13,983 nt of DNA from an uncultured Lachnospiraceae bacterium (GTDB lineage Bacteria; Bacillota_A; Clostridia; Lachnospirales; Lachnospiraceae). How positions within the stretch are numbered: the stretch's first letter is position 1; every line of letters begins with the position of its first letter. Below, piece by piece: positions 1 through 7,490 of this stretch. Below the pieces are notes generated by a model that was not told the DNA's origin, did not search any database, and saw only the letters and a list, made by a program, of their open reading frames with translations. The position numbers and the translations under genes are program-made. The stretch is from NCBI GenBank assembly GCA_910585855.1, contig CAJUGZ010000094.1:1-13983 (forward strand). The letters are read 5' to 3'.

Positions 1-22
1 CCTGCTTCCATGCAGGGTATGC

Positions 23-45
23 AAAAAAAGGGGCGTGTTTAGCCC
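23..45 (-). terminator. possible intrinsic terminator
   Basis: Read on the minus strand, GGGC and GCCC (45-42 and 34-31) form a four-pair all-GC stem with a 7-nt loop, followed after one C by seven T residues. The stem is short, so strength is uncertain. It would end a minus-strand transcript covering the GC-rich block. Confidence 0.35.
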
Positions 46-250
46 GGATGATAGGAAAGAGGATGTTTTACGGCTGGTAAAATCCTTCCTTACACCTGAT
101 TCGTTTCGCCTGTGGTGAGGGCGAATTGCGCCCCGGTTCGGACGGTTGGATGTGCTTCCATACAGAAGCCCTAGACGTTCTTACCGTTTGGAGAGCGGAG
201 CAAGCAAAGGAAAGGAGCAAACCGCCTCTGGCGTCCGGTGAAAGAGACAT
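46..250 (-). ncRNA. GC-rich multi-hairpin block, candidate structured RNA
   Basis: This stretch is clearly richer in G+C than the AT-rich surroundings and is dense in inverted repeats. Visible stems include GTTTTAC/GTAAAA around a GGCTG loop (65-82), extended outward by GGA-rich and TCCTTCC arms (54-89); GGGCG/CGCCC (119-133); TGGA/TCCA at 147-160; an ACGGT/ACCGT pair closing about 143-187; and GCGG/CCGC closing 194-224. A short minus-strand frame of 60 codons crosses it, but its product looks like no protein family and its codon use is unlike the neighbours, so I do not call it a gene. The minus strand is preferred because a hairpin plus T-run follows at 45-23. The RNA class was not recognised: motifs of RNase P, tmRNA, SRP RNA and the common riboswitches were looked for and not found. 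Confidence 0.3.
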
Positions 251-291
251 TAAAGTTTTCGAAAAATTTTATTCTCTCTTTCTTTTATCTA

Positions 292-300
292 TGCTATAAT
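292..300 (+). promoter_or_regulatory. extended -10 promoter for the YhfC-like gene
   Basis: TGCTATAAT is a perfect -10 box with the TG extension. The -35 region 17 nt upstream (TTCTCT) is poor, as is usual for extended -10 promoters. It lies about 60 nt before the start codon at 364, so transcription of the gene begins downstream of the GC-rich block. Confidence 0.6.
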
Positions 301-363
301 AAACCTATCTGCGCTAAAATACAAAAGTATTTTACTATCTATTTTTATTAAGGAGGTCTTTTT

Positions 364-1260
364 ATGTTAGATACCAATCAAACGATTCCAACCCTCAATA
401 TGATTGCATTAGCGATTGTTATCCTATTATCGGTTGGCATCCCAATCTATGCATTTTTAATGAGCAGACGACAGTTCTTAGGAAGATGGCAGCCCCTCTT
501 TTTTGGTGCTACCAACTTTCTTTTAGTAGAGTTTTTCCTTACAAACTTAATTCTATTTGTACCATTTTTAATTCCGGGCTTTCAGGATATTCCTGCTAAA
601 TACCCGCTTCCCTACAGCATCCTATGTGTCCTTTTAGTAGGAGCAATCAGTGAAGTAGGACGCTATATCATCTTAAATTTCGGACTGAAAGAATACCCAA
701 GTATAGGAACAAGTGCTATGTTTGCTACAGGAACTGCTACTACCCATTCCCTGCTTTTAATTGCATGGAACGCCCTGCAGAGTCTTCTTATCTGCCTAAC
801 CATCAATCAAACCGGTTTGCAGGAACTTGTTTCTGCCGCCGGAGAAGAAGCAGAATCCATGCTAACCACCTTAGAACCACTCTTTACCGTTTCTTGGCTT
901 ACGTATCTCTCCTCTGGAATCCATGTAGCCGCAAACTTTGTCCTCCACTTCTCTATCAGCATGATTTTTTTTGCAATTATTAAAAACAATGCTCCCACCT
1001 ATTTTCTTGGACTAGCGATAGGACTGCGGGCACTCTACGAACTGCCGACCTATATGTACACATACGGCATACTATTCCCTTCTGCTTTTACTGCAGAAAT
1101 CGCTGTTGTAGCAATAGCTGCCGTTATAGGCTATATCGGCTGGACAATTACCCATCAATATTGTGCAAAAGACATAGAAAACCTACATTGGGATTCTTAC
1201 GGAGGCGGACAAAAAAAACAAGCACCATTTCCGAAGTTCAATGAAAACATAAAAAAATAA
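364..1260 (+). CDS. YhfC-like multi-pass membrane protein
   Basis: A 298-residue integral membrane protein with about seven hydrophobic segments (roughly 12-32, 45-68, 84-106, 117-148, 185-207, 214-237, 243-264) and a polar, lysine-rich C-terminal tail. Size, topology and the motif EVGRY at 97-101 resemble the YhfC family, relatives of the CPBP/glutamic-type intramembrane proteases. The usual second glutamate of that first motif is absent (SEVGR rather than EEVGR), and the expected GHGG-x-E signature is replaced by a TGTATTH stretch around 122-128, so proteolytic activity is doubtful. H187 and H195 lie in a later membrane segment. The ATG is supported by AAGGAGG eight bases upstream. The gene is alone; a repeat-family hairpin starts within ten bases of its stop codon. 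Family assignment is by eye and moderate. Confidence 0.55.
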   Translation: MLDTNQTIPTLNMIALAIVILLSVGIPIYAFLMSRRQFLGRWQPLFFGATNFLLVEFFLTNLILFVPFLIPGFQDIPAKYPLPYSILCVLLVGAISEVGRYIILNFGLKEYPSIGTSAMFATGTATTHSLLLIAWNALQSLLICLTINQTGLQELVSAAGEEAESMLTTLEPLFTVSWLTYLSSGIHVAANFVLHFSISMIFFAIIKNNAPTYFLGLAIGLRALYELPTYMYTYGILFPSAFTAEIAVVAIAAVIGYIGWTITHQYCAKDIENLHWDSYGGGQKKQAPFPKFNENIKK

Positions 1261-1263
1261 TGC

Positions 1264-1329
1264 ACACAGCCGAAATCAAACCAAAGATCTCTTTTTTTCT
1301 AATAAATCTCTGGTTCGATTCCGGCGTCC
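1264..1329 (+). repeat. hairpin repeat family, copy A (short form)
   Basis: A 20-nt arm at 1269-1288 pairs with 1306-1325 with only a few mismatches around a T-rich 17-nt loop. The flanks match the other copies: ACACAGC then AAATC on the left, GATTC then GCGTCC on the right. The conserved core found in copies B, C and D is missing, so this looks like an internally deleted element. It sits between the convergent genes ending at 1260 and 1360. A weak tRNA T-arm resemblance in the right arm is taken as chance. Confidence 0.6.
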
Positions 1330-1359
1330 GTTATAAATCCAATTTTCTTTTTCTATCCA

Positions 1360-1959
1360 TTATACTTCTTTTCTGCTCTTTTGTCCCACCTTATCTTTCT
1401 CTTCTAATAACATCCGGTTCTGATTTAAAGTCAAAAGGAAAAAAGCCTCAATCACAAATGCAACCGCACTAACAACAACCAAAATCATGGATTCCATTCC
1501 TTCTATCCCCATCTCCGCTGTCAATGACTCCAAATCCGTCAGCCCTAAAAAACAATAAACAAACCGGGAAATCGCCATAGCAATCCAAGAACCTCTTAGC
1601 TGAGAATTTAACTCATAAATCTTTTCTGTCTTATTCTTAACATACAAACCTTCCATAACATAATAACTTAAATAAATATATGCAATTGTTTCAATTCCAA
1701 GTAGTGTTCCCTGAACCGTAAAACCCGCATTTATATTCTGAGCTACTATACGACAGACCGATATTACCAAAGCAATTACCGCATGTTTTCTGGTCTTTTT
1801 AAAACAAGGACTCCATTCTATCAATCCTTTCCCTGCCCAAAAAATCAAACCATAGCCAATAAAATCTGGTATAATATCCAAAGTAAATTTCCCTAACTTC
1901 ACCTGAATATTAAAAACAAGAAATAAAAAACCTACAATCATTTTTAAAAAATCACTCAT
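1360..1959 (-). CDS. uncharacterised multi-pass membrane protein
   Basis: About 199 residues, mostly hydrophobic, with five or so membrane segments and a charged C-terminus (LEEKDKVGQKSRKEV). Near the N-terminus the stretch DIIPDFIGYGLIFWAGKGL is a pattern I associate with small conserved membrane proteins of Clostridia, but I cannot attach a function. The ATG at 1959 is preferred, with AAAGGA eleven bases upstream; a GTG at 1968 would add three residues but has almost no spacing. It is transcribed divergently from bioY, and the shared upstream region holds a BirA-like palindrome, which raises the possibility of a biotin link. That link is inference. Confidence 0.6.
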   Translation of the reverse strand: MSDFLKMIVGFLFLVFNIQVKLGKFTLDIIPDFIGYGLIFWAGKGLIEWSPCFKKTRKHAVIALVISVCRIVAQNINAGFTVQGTLLGIETIAYIYLSYYVMEGLYVKNKTEKIYELNSQLRGSWIAMAISRFVYCFLGLTDLESLTAEMGIEGMESMILVVVSAVAFVIEAFFLLTLNQNRMLLEEKDKVGQKSRKEV

Positions 1960-2054
1960 CTGTACCACATTCCTTTCTTCTCAGCGTATTTCAGCCCTTT
2001 TTCTAAACTTCATTCCTCATAACTCCTATTTTATTCTTATTTTTCACAAGTTTT

Positions 2055-2083
2055 ATTATACTCTTTCCAGCAAAATATGTACA
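2055..2083 (-). promoter_or_regulatory. promoter for the divergent membrane protein gene
   Basis: On the minus strand TGTACA (2083-2078), a 17-bp spacer and a perfect TATAAT (2060-2055). An alternative uses the outward-facing TTGACA at 2100-2095, inside the BirA-like palindrome, with TATTTT at 2077-2072, also at 17 bp. Confidence 0.5.
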
Positions 2084-2093
2084 GCAAAACAAT

Positions 2094-2124
2094 TTGTCAA
2101 CCATAAAAAAAATGTGGTTGACAA
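2094..2124. promoter_or_regulatory. BirA-type biotin operator
   Basis: TTGTCAACC, 13 bases, GGTTGACAA: a perfect inverted repeat (ten pairs if the flanking A/T is counted). The shape matches Firmicute BirA sites (TTGTNAACC, spacer, GGTTNACAA), although the spacer seems slightly short compared with the 14-16 I recall. It covers the -35 box of bioY, so bound BirA would block RNA polymerase. The other arm carries a TTGACA facing the divergent gene. Confidence 0.7.
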
Positions 2125-2146
2125 TCTTTTCTGCATCCGCTATACT
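2118..2146 (+). promoter_or_regulatory. bioY promoter
   Basis: TTGACA (2118-2123), 17-bp spacer, TATACT (2141-2146). The -35 box lies inside the right arm of the BirA-like palindrome. This places transcription start about 45 bases before the bioY ATG. Confidence 0.75.
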
Positions 2147-2197
2147 TCTAAAGAAAAGATGAAAATAAAAAATTACATACGAAAGGAAAAAATAATT

Positions 2198-2764
2198 ATG
2201 AATCAGCAAGCAATTTCTACAAAATCTCTTGTAACAACCGCTATGTTTACAGCTATTGTGGCTATCTTATCTATTTTAGAACTCCCCTCTCCAACAGGAG
2301 TTCCCTTTACCTTACAGACCTTCGCTGTCGCACTATGTGGTTTTGTCCTTGGTACAAAACAAGGTGCTTTTTGCATTTTTCTCTATGTCCTGCTTGGTGC
2401 AGTCGGAATTCCAATCTATGCAGGTATGACAGGCGGGCTGAGCAAACTATTTGGTATAACAGGCGGTTTTCTCTTTGGTTTTATTCCAATGGCAGCCTTA
2501 TGCGGTCTAAAAAAAGATTCTTCTTATAAAACACTTACCCTTCTATTTGCCCTAATTGGACTTATTCTTTGTCATCTATTAGGTGCTTTACAATTTAGCT
2601 TAATTACAACAGCACAAAACAGCACAGATTTTCATTTTTTCCGTGCTGTTCTCACCGTTTCTCTTCCATATCTGCCAAAAGACATTCTCTCTGTAGCAGG
2701 TGCTTATCTTGTAAGCCTAACCCTAAAACACAGACTAAAGCACACCAATCTATCCCTCCAATAA
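2198..2764 (+). CDS. bioY: BioY biotin transporter substrate-binding subunit
   Basis: A 188-residue membrane protein of the BioY family, the biotin-binding S subunit of energy-coupling factor transporters. The diagnostic stretch GVPFTLQTFAVALCGFVLG is at about 34-52, followed by the glycine-rich AGMTGGLSKLFGITGGFLFGF region (about 75-95) and the C-terminal LPYLPKDILS motif (about 156-165). About six membrane helices fit the family. The start at 2198 has AAAGGA upstream and agrees with the family N-terminus; a longer in-frame start at 2114 lies upstream of the likely transcription start and inside the operator, so it is rejected. No ECF ATPase or EcfT gene is adjacent, so it may use a shared module. 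Regulation by BirA is supported by the palindrome on its promoter. Confidence 0.9.
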   Translation: MNQQAISTKSLVTTAMFTAIVAILSILELPSPTGVPFTLQTFAVALCGFVLGTKQGAFCIFLYVLLGAVGIPIYAGMTGGLSKLFGITGGFLFGFIPMAALCGLKKDSSYKTLTLLFALIGLILCHLLGALQFSLITTAQNSTDFHFFRAVLTVSLPYLPKDILSVAGAYLVSLTLKHRLKHTNLSLQ

Positions 2765-2772
2765 AAGGAAGA

Positions 2773-2876
2773 GGGGACGCCGAAAATAAAAGGGAGATCC
2801 ACTCCAGATCCGCTACAAGAAAATGCTAAGCGCAAGCAGGCTCGGAGCAGACCTCTCTTTGGATTCCTGCGTCCCC
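2773..2876 (+). repeat. hairpin repeat family, copy B
   Basis: The ends GGGGACGC (2773-2780) and GCGTCCCC (2869-2876) pair perfectly, and pairing continues inward through A/G-rich and T/C-rich arms. The core AAATGCTAAGCGCAAGC is at 2821-2837, identical to copy C, then CTCGGAGCAGAC, matching the CCCGGAATAGAC of copy D. The element fills the space between convergent bioY and the FlxA-like gene. There is no T-run after it, so it is not a standard terminator. Confidence 0.7.
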
Positions 2877-2885
2877 ATCCAAAAA

Positions 2886-3692
2886 TTACAAGCGAATATC
2901 AATCGGTATATAACTCAATCCCTGCTGTATCTCTTCTTTTGCCTTTATTGTTGTTTCTGATGTTGTTCCTTCTGTATCCAGATGCTCCTTCTCTGTATCT
3001 GAAACAGACTGATCTTTACCATCTTCCTGCAAAGCCGATTCTGATTTTTTCTCCTTTTTAGAATCTTCCTTCTCTTTTACAGTCTGATCTGATTTTGCTG
3101 CTTCTTCTACCGCCTGATTTACATCTGCCAAAGAAGATATCTGGGAAGCTTCGGCATCCTGCATTTTTTGTTTTGTTTCTGCCAGTTCTTCCTGCTTTTT
3201 CTCTACACTAGCCCCTCTGCCAGAATCTAATTTAATCTCTGTTTCCAAAACATTGGCTTTCCCTTCCATTTTAGCGGCAACGCCTCCCTGCACCTGTGCC
3301 TGTTTCATAGAAGTATCTGCAGAAATCATTGCCTGCATACTTGCCTGCGACAAACCGGTCTGTTTTCTTCCTGTCTTTTCGCTGCTGCCTTTTCTTTGTA
3401 TTCCTTTCTCCTCCTGACTAGAAGATTTCTTTGCCTGCTGCTTTTCCTGACGCACTTCTATCTGATGCTGACGCAGTTGATTATTTAAATCACTAATTGT
3501 CTTTTGAATTTCCTGCCTCTTTTTCATCTTTTCCTCTGCAGGCATCTCCTCATTAGAAGAGAGATCCTGCAGCTGCTTTTGTGCATTTGCAATCTGCTTT
3601 TGAATACTTTTACTTACCGAATCCATAAGCCCCATACCTGTCTGGTTTGCTGATATAGAATCGGTTGATTTTACTCCGCTTACTTTCATCAT
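2886..3692 (-). CDS. FlxA-like coiled-coil protein
   Basis: A 268-residue, very hydrophilic protein rich in Gln, Glu, Lys and Ser, with no signal peptide or membrane segment. Residues about 25-85 (from SVSKSIQKQIANAQ to the LRQHQ region) match the FlxA-like family pattern: a heptad-bearing coiled coil interrupted by an SNEEMPAEEKMKKR turn. A second coiled coil is likely at about 160-185. The rest is low-complexity, charged and probably disordered. Two adjacent ATG codons exist (3692 and 3689); AGGAG nine bases before the first supports 3692. Members are common in Lachnospiraceae but their role is unknown; the flagellar name comes from an E. coli gene and should not be read as function here. 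Confidence 0.75.
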   Translation of the reverse strand: MMKVSGVKSTDSISANQTGMGLMDSVSKSIQKQIANAQKQLQDLSSNEEMPAEEKMKKRQEIQKTISDLNNQLRQHQIEVRQEKQQAKKSSSQEEKGIQRKGSSEKTGRKQTGLSQASMQAMISADTSMKQAQVQGGVAAKMEGKANVLETEIKLDSGRGASVEKKQEELAETKQKMQDAEASQISSLADVNQAVEEAAKSDQTVKEKEDSKKEKKSESALQEDGKDQSVSDTEKEHLDTEGTTSETTIKAKEEIQQGLSYIPIDIRL

Positions 3693-3746
3693 AATTCTAT
3701 TCTCCTTTCCAAATAATCGCTGCTATTTCCTATTTCGGAGCATAAA

Positions 3747-3774
3747 ATTATAAAATAAACGAATCTGTTGTAAA
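3747..3774 (-). promoter_or_regulatory. promoter of the FlxA-like gene
   Basis: On the minus strand TTTACA (3774-3769), a 16-bp spacer and TATAAT (3752-3747), about 55 bases before the start codon. Confidence 0.6.
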
Positions 3775-3795
3775 AAAGCTCTTTTCTGTTGTAAA
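3764..3795 (-). repeat. 21-bp spaced direct repeat at the FlxA-like promoter
   Basis: TTTACAACAGA occurs twice on the minus strand, at 3795-3785 and 3774-3764, exactly 21 bp (two helical turns) apart. The downstream copy contains the -35 box. It could be a regulator site, but there are only two copies and no known motif. Confidence 0.35.
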
Positions 3796-3807
3796 CCAAA
3801 AAATTTT

Positions 3808-6345
3808 TTACTCCTGCAGTCGTTCTATCACACTCTTATAACTGAAATGGCGATAAAATTTCAAAGAAATTTCCCCGGCAATCCCAAACAAAAAAGGCAG
3901 TAATAATAAAATCGGCAGGATACTAAAATGATATTGAAATGCCCACATATTAGTAATCAATCTTTTACAAATAAAATAATTGATTCCTGTTCCAATCACA
4001 CCAGCCCATAGAAAAGCCAATACAACATAAATAAAACCCTCACATACCAACATCTGTTTGATTTGCCGTTCACTCATCCCTACCGCATAAAGTATTGCTA
4101 ATTCTTTTTTTCTGGCTGCAATAGAAGCAGCTACCATATTTGCAAAATTTAAAATACCAATCAAAGCAAGAATCGCACTTAACACACCGCCAATCACACT
4201 ATAAGCGATCTGCCCCTGCCGAAATTCCTGTTCATAAATCCGCTTCGAAGAATAAACAAGATTTTTTTCTTCCTTTTCACAATAATCCATAAGCCAATCT
4301 TCCGCTTTGTCTATATTAAAATCCTGTACATTAAAAATTGTACGAAATGGCTGTTTTTCTCCATAAAGTTCCAAAAAATAAGTATCTGGAAGCAAAATCA
4401 TAAGTCCCAAATCCAGATAATACTTTGTATTCAAACGATAATCTAATGTCCCGATTCCAATTACAAAAAAACTGTGTTCTTTTCCCTCTGCATCTTTTAA
4501 GCATAATTCATCCCCTATCTGATAAAGAGGAGATACGCCTTCCACTCCCCAATCTCCGCTATAATAAAAATCCGATACCACTACTCCTTTTCCCGTTTTC
4601 CATAAATCAGAATCCAAAGTTCCCTCCATTAACGTAATCCGAGAAAATATCGTATCTTCCACTCCATAGACCAAAGCTCCACAGACATAATCCTCTGACA
4701 GTTCATTTTTATACTGTTGCGGATATTCCCTCATTACCCTATCTCCTATTTCATCCGGCAATTTCTGATAGATTTCTTGGGCATATAAATTAGAACTGCT
4801 CTCTAAACCCGGTAACTGATGGATTCTTTCTAAAAATTCTTTACTGATACCGGAAAGATTTTTCTGATACATCGCAGTTGTTTGTATCGAATAATCCGTA
4901 ACAGAAAAATCATCCGCACAGGTTTGTGCCAAATAAGTATCCAAATCAAACCCTGTCACTGCCGTATAGGTTAAATTCAATAACTGCATACTAAGACCCA
5001 ACGATAAAATAACAAAAAAAGCCTTTTTTCGGTTTCGTTTTAAATTTTCAACCGCCATACTCCAAGTCGAAATTTTCTTTCTCCTTCGCTCCTTTTTTCG
5101 AATACCAGTGTCTGCATCACAATAACGAATAGCCTCGATTGCAGAAATTTTTGCTGCATACTTACAAGGTTTTAGACTACTGATATAGACAGTCAATAAA
5201 GAAAACAAGGAAGCTCCCACCAAAAAAATCGGAGAAATTCGATAAACTCCTGTATCTATAACAGAAACCTGTGTTAAAACAAGTGGCAGCAAAAGATAAC
5301 CAATCAAATAACCCACTGTCAACCCAAACGGCAGTCCAATCCATGCCAGCCAAAATGCCTGTTTACGGACAATTTTTTTTATCTGCCAGCCGCTTGTTCC
5401 AATCGCTCGAAGTAAACCGAAAAATTGAATATCCTGTGTAACGGAAATAAAAAATAAATTATAGATAATTAAATAACCTACAAACATAACAATACCATTT
5501 AATAAAATCATAGCCCATACAAAAGACAAATCGATTTGAGCAAAAGAAAATATCTGATACGCCGGATTCACACTTGCCGGAAGATTTTCTATTCCCACTT
5601 CTGTTATCAGCATAGATAATTGTTTTTCGATATTCCATTGTTTTGAAAAATTGATATCTGCACAAAATAAACCGGCATATCTTCCAGATTCCGAAAAAAC
5701 CTGTTCTGCTGCTGGAGCAACCTGATCTGCAAATAAAAGAGAAACCCAAACTTCCTGTGCCGATGCCAGTTGATAGCCTTTCCAAAAGCCACACAATGTA
5801 AATTCTTTTTTATAAATCGTTCCATCTACATCAATCGAAAGTAAAATCGTTTCTCCTAATTGATGAGGAATCCCCAGTGCATCTAATACAAGCGTACTAG
5901 TTGCCAGATCGGATTCTTTCTGCGGCATAGTTCCTGTTGCAGGATAGCATAAAAAACTTTTAGCAGCTTCCTCTTGTGCATAACGAACTTCTGTAGAAAG
6001 TTTCAGAAGTTCCTGATTTACAGTTGTCCCAACCAGTCTGGTATAATAAACTTCCTTTAACTGCTTTGAAGACTTTAAACTCTCATACTGCCCCTTAGAT
6101 AAAAATTTAACAGCAGCATGTCTTGTCCCAAACATTCTCTGCTCCTCTTGATAAACCTGATCCAAAAAGCCTCCAATAGCAGAAAAAAAAGCGGTAAATA
6201 AAGCGGTTGTTAGCACAACTGCAAATATTACAAATAAATTCCGCTGCCTGCTGCTTTTCAACCGATTCACAATTAGCCTTTGAATTATCGTTCCATTATT
6301 ATTTCCAAATAAAATATCCTTTCTATTTCCTCTACTTTTTGTCAT
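3808..6345 (-). CDS. duplicated FtsX-type ABC transporter permease
   Basis: 845 residues in two homologous halves, each following the FtsX/MacB plan: one helix, a large outer domain, then three helices. Helices are near 36-58, 272-300, 331-355, 372-391 in the first half; 441-463 and three in the last 130 residues in the second. The family's cytoplasmic coupling motif appears in both halves: LLRAIGTSGWQIKK (about 311-324) and LAILYAVGMSERQIKQM near the C-terminus. AAGGAGG eight bases before the ATG fixes the start; a 35-residue polar N-terminus precedes the first helix. Such permeases normally pair with a LolD/MacB-type ATPase encoded next door, which is absent here. Its promoter carries the same direct repeats as the adjacent two-component operon. 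It is not a BceB-type protein, which has one outer domain. Substrate unknown; lipid, peptide antibiotic or envelope functions are all possible. Confidence 0.85.
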   Translation of the reverse strand: MTKSRGNRKDILFGNNNGTIIQRLIVNRLKSSRQRNLFVIFAVVLTTALFTAFFSAIGGFLDQVYQEEQRMFGTRHAAVKFLSKGQYESLKSSKQLKEVYYTRLVGTTVNQELLKLSTEVRYAQEEAAKSFLCYPATGTMPQKESDLATSTLVLDALGIPHQLGETILLSIDVDGTIYKKEFTLCGFWKGYQLASAQEVWVSLLFADQVAPAAEQVFSESGRYAGLFCADINFSKQWNIEKQLSMLITEVGIENLPASVNPAYQIFSFAQIDLSFVWAMILLNGIVMFVGYLIIYNLFFISVTQDIQFFGLLRAIGTSGWQIKKIVRKQAFWLAWIGLPFGLTVGYLIGYLLLPLVLTQVSVIDTGVYRISPIFLVGASLFSLLTVYISSLKPCKYAAKISAIEAIRYCDADTGIRKKERRRKKISTWSMAVENLKRNRKKAFFVILSLGLSMQLLNLTYTAVTGFDLDTYLAQTCADDFSVTDYSIQTTAMYQKNLSGISKEFLERIHQLPGLESSSNLYAQEIYQKLPDEIGDRVMREYPQQYKNELSEDYVCGALVYGVEDTIFSRITLMEGTLDSDLWKTGKGVVVSDFYYSGDWGVEGVSPLYQIGDELCLKDAEGKEHSFFVIGIGTLDYRLNTKYYLDLGLMILLPDTYFLELYGEKQPFRTIFNVQDFNIDKAEDWLMDYCEKEEKNLVYSSKRIYEQEFRQGQIAYSVIGGVLSAILALIGILNFANMVAASIAARKKELAILYAVGMSERQIKQMLVCEGFIYVVLAFLWAGVIGTGINYFICKRLITNMWAFQYHFSILPILLLLPFLFGIAGEISLKFYRHFSYKSVIERLQE

Positions 6346-6376
6346 AAAGACATCCTCCTTTTCCTTTGATGTCTTT

Positions 6377-6409
6377 ATTATAAAAAAAAATCCTCACAAA
6401 ATCGTCACT
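6377..6409 (-). promoter_or_regulatory. permease promoter with response-regulator direct repeat
   Basis: On the minus strand two contiguous 11-mers, AGTGACGATTT (6409-6399) and TGTGAGGATTT (6398-6388), end five bases before a perfect TATAAT (6382-6377). No good -35 box is present; the repeats sit where it should be, the arrangement expected for activation by an OmpR-family regulator. The repeats match those at 8228-8271. Confidence 0.6.
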
Positions 6410-6458
6410 GCCTTTTTTTATATTTCTTCTAAAACAGTACAATTTTCTTTATCTATCT

Positions 6459-7490
6459 TTATCTATAAGGAAGAAAAACCGAAAAAGAAGCTCCCTTTCC
6501 CACTTCGGAACTTACCTGAATATATCCTCCCTGCATCATAACAATTTCTCTTGCAAGATATAATCCAATCCCAATTCCTTCTGTTTCATGTACTTCCTCC
6601 TCCCGATAAAACCGCTGAAATATTGTTCCCTGCCTCTCCTTTGCAATTCCTTTTCCATTATCTGTAATAGTAATCCTTCCATACATTTCCCAATCTCTAA
6701 CTTCTATCCAAATCTTTCCCCCATCTGGTGTATATTTTACTGCATTGTCCAAAAGATTAAAAAGCGCCTCCCCCGTCCACTTCCGATCATGAAATACTTC
6801 CAAATCCTCTGGACAATCCACTTGAATCTGAATCCCTTTTCTTTCTGCATTTAATAAAATCCCTCCTAAAGCCCCCGCCAATGTTCCATAAATAGATTGT
6901 TTTTGCTTTTTTAAAGAAATTACTCCTGCTTCTAAGCGAGAAGTTTTAATGATCGCCTGCATCAAAAAATCCAATTTATCTATCTGTGTTCCACATGCTT
7001 TTAAAAACTCTATTCTCTTTTCCTCTTCTACTGGCTGTTCTAATAAAGTCGCATTTATCATCTTTAAATTTGCAATCGGAGTCTTTACCTGATGAGAAAT
7101 ATCAGAAATCAAACTCTGTAAATCTTCCCTTTCTTTTGCAACACTACGCCGATTCTCTGATAAAACCTCATAAAGCCTCATCAGACGATACACCATTTTA
7201 TCAAATAAATGTTCTTTCTCTAGTACAGGAAAACATACCTCCTCTCCATTTAACATATCATCTAACAATCTGCAAAAAGTTTTAGAAAATAAAAGCAACT
7301 GATAGCGCAGCCATGCTATCAATAAAGCAACAATAATAAAAACAAATACTATATAAAAAATTCCACTAAATACAATCCAATCTTCCCCTGTTTGCAAATA
7401 AATTTTTATTAAAAAAATACCAGAAAGAATTAAAAAAAAACTGGCAGCCGCCATACAAAAAGCATTTACAGAAAATTTAGGCAGCCTCAT
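6459..7490 (-). CDS. intramembrane-sensing histidine kinase
   Basis: 343 residues. Two helices (about 8-29 and 38-62) are separated by only about eight outer residues, so it has no extracellular sensor domain and resembles kinases that sense within the membrane or through a partner protein. The HisKA box DISHQVKTP places the phosphorylated histidine at 133. The ATPase domain shows the N box NLLDNAVKYT (245-254), G1 DNGKGI (277-282) and G2 GIGIGLYLA (305-313), all intact. I choose the ATG at 7490 rather than 7508 because GGGAGG lies six bases upstream and the start forms an ATGA overlap with the response-regulator stop, a sign of translational coupling. The permease gene follows after 113 bases with its own promoter; an ABC ATPase gene would be expected there and is missing. 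Confidence 0.9.
   Translation of the reverse strand: MRLPKFSVNAFCMAAASFFLILSGIFLIKIYLQTGEDWIVFSGIFYIVFVFIIVALLIAWLRYQLLLFSKTFCRLLDDMLNGEEVCFPVLEKEHLFDKMVYRLMRLYEVLSENRRSVAKEREDLQSLISDISHQVKTPIANLKMINATLLEQPVEEEKRIEFLKACGTQIDKLDFLMQAIIKTSRLEAGVISLKKQKQSIYGTLAGALGGILLNAERKGIQIQVDCPEDLEVFHDRKWTGEALFNLLDNAVKYTPDGGKIWIEVRDWEMYGRITITDNGKGIAKERQGTIFQRFYREEEVHETEGIGIGLYLAREIVMMQGGYIQVSSEVGKGASFSVFLPYR

Noticed and set aside
68..250. 60-codon minus-strand protein in the GC-rich block
   Set aside because: No recognisable domain or ribosome site; the inverted repeats explain the sequence better as RNA.
1300..1330. tRNA-like 3' end (GGTTCGATTCC followed by GGCGTCC)
   Set aside because: No D-arm, anticodon arm or matching acceptor 5' strand upstream, and the T-stem pairing is imperfect; the sequence is explained by the repeat-family hairpin.
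1260..1472. 70-codon plus-strand frame after the YhfC-like gene
   Set aside because: It runs through the repeat hairpin and overlaps the end of the minus-strand gene without a ribosome site or family resemblance.
2114..2197. Longer N-terminus for bioY
   Set aside because: It would start inside the BirA-like operator and upstream of the predicted transcription start; the added residues are lysine-rich and foreign to BioY.
2003..2209. 68-codon minus-strand frame before the membrane protein gene
   Set aside because: It crosses both divergent promoters and the operator and starts within bioY; no ribosome site.
2773..2876. Repeat copy B as an ordinary bidirectional terminator
   Set aside because: There is no T-run on either side, and its core is shared with copies C and D, which are not at gene ends.
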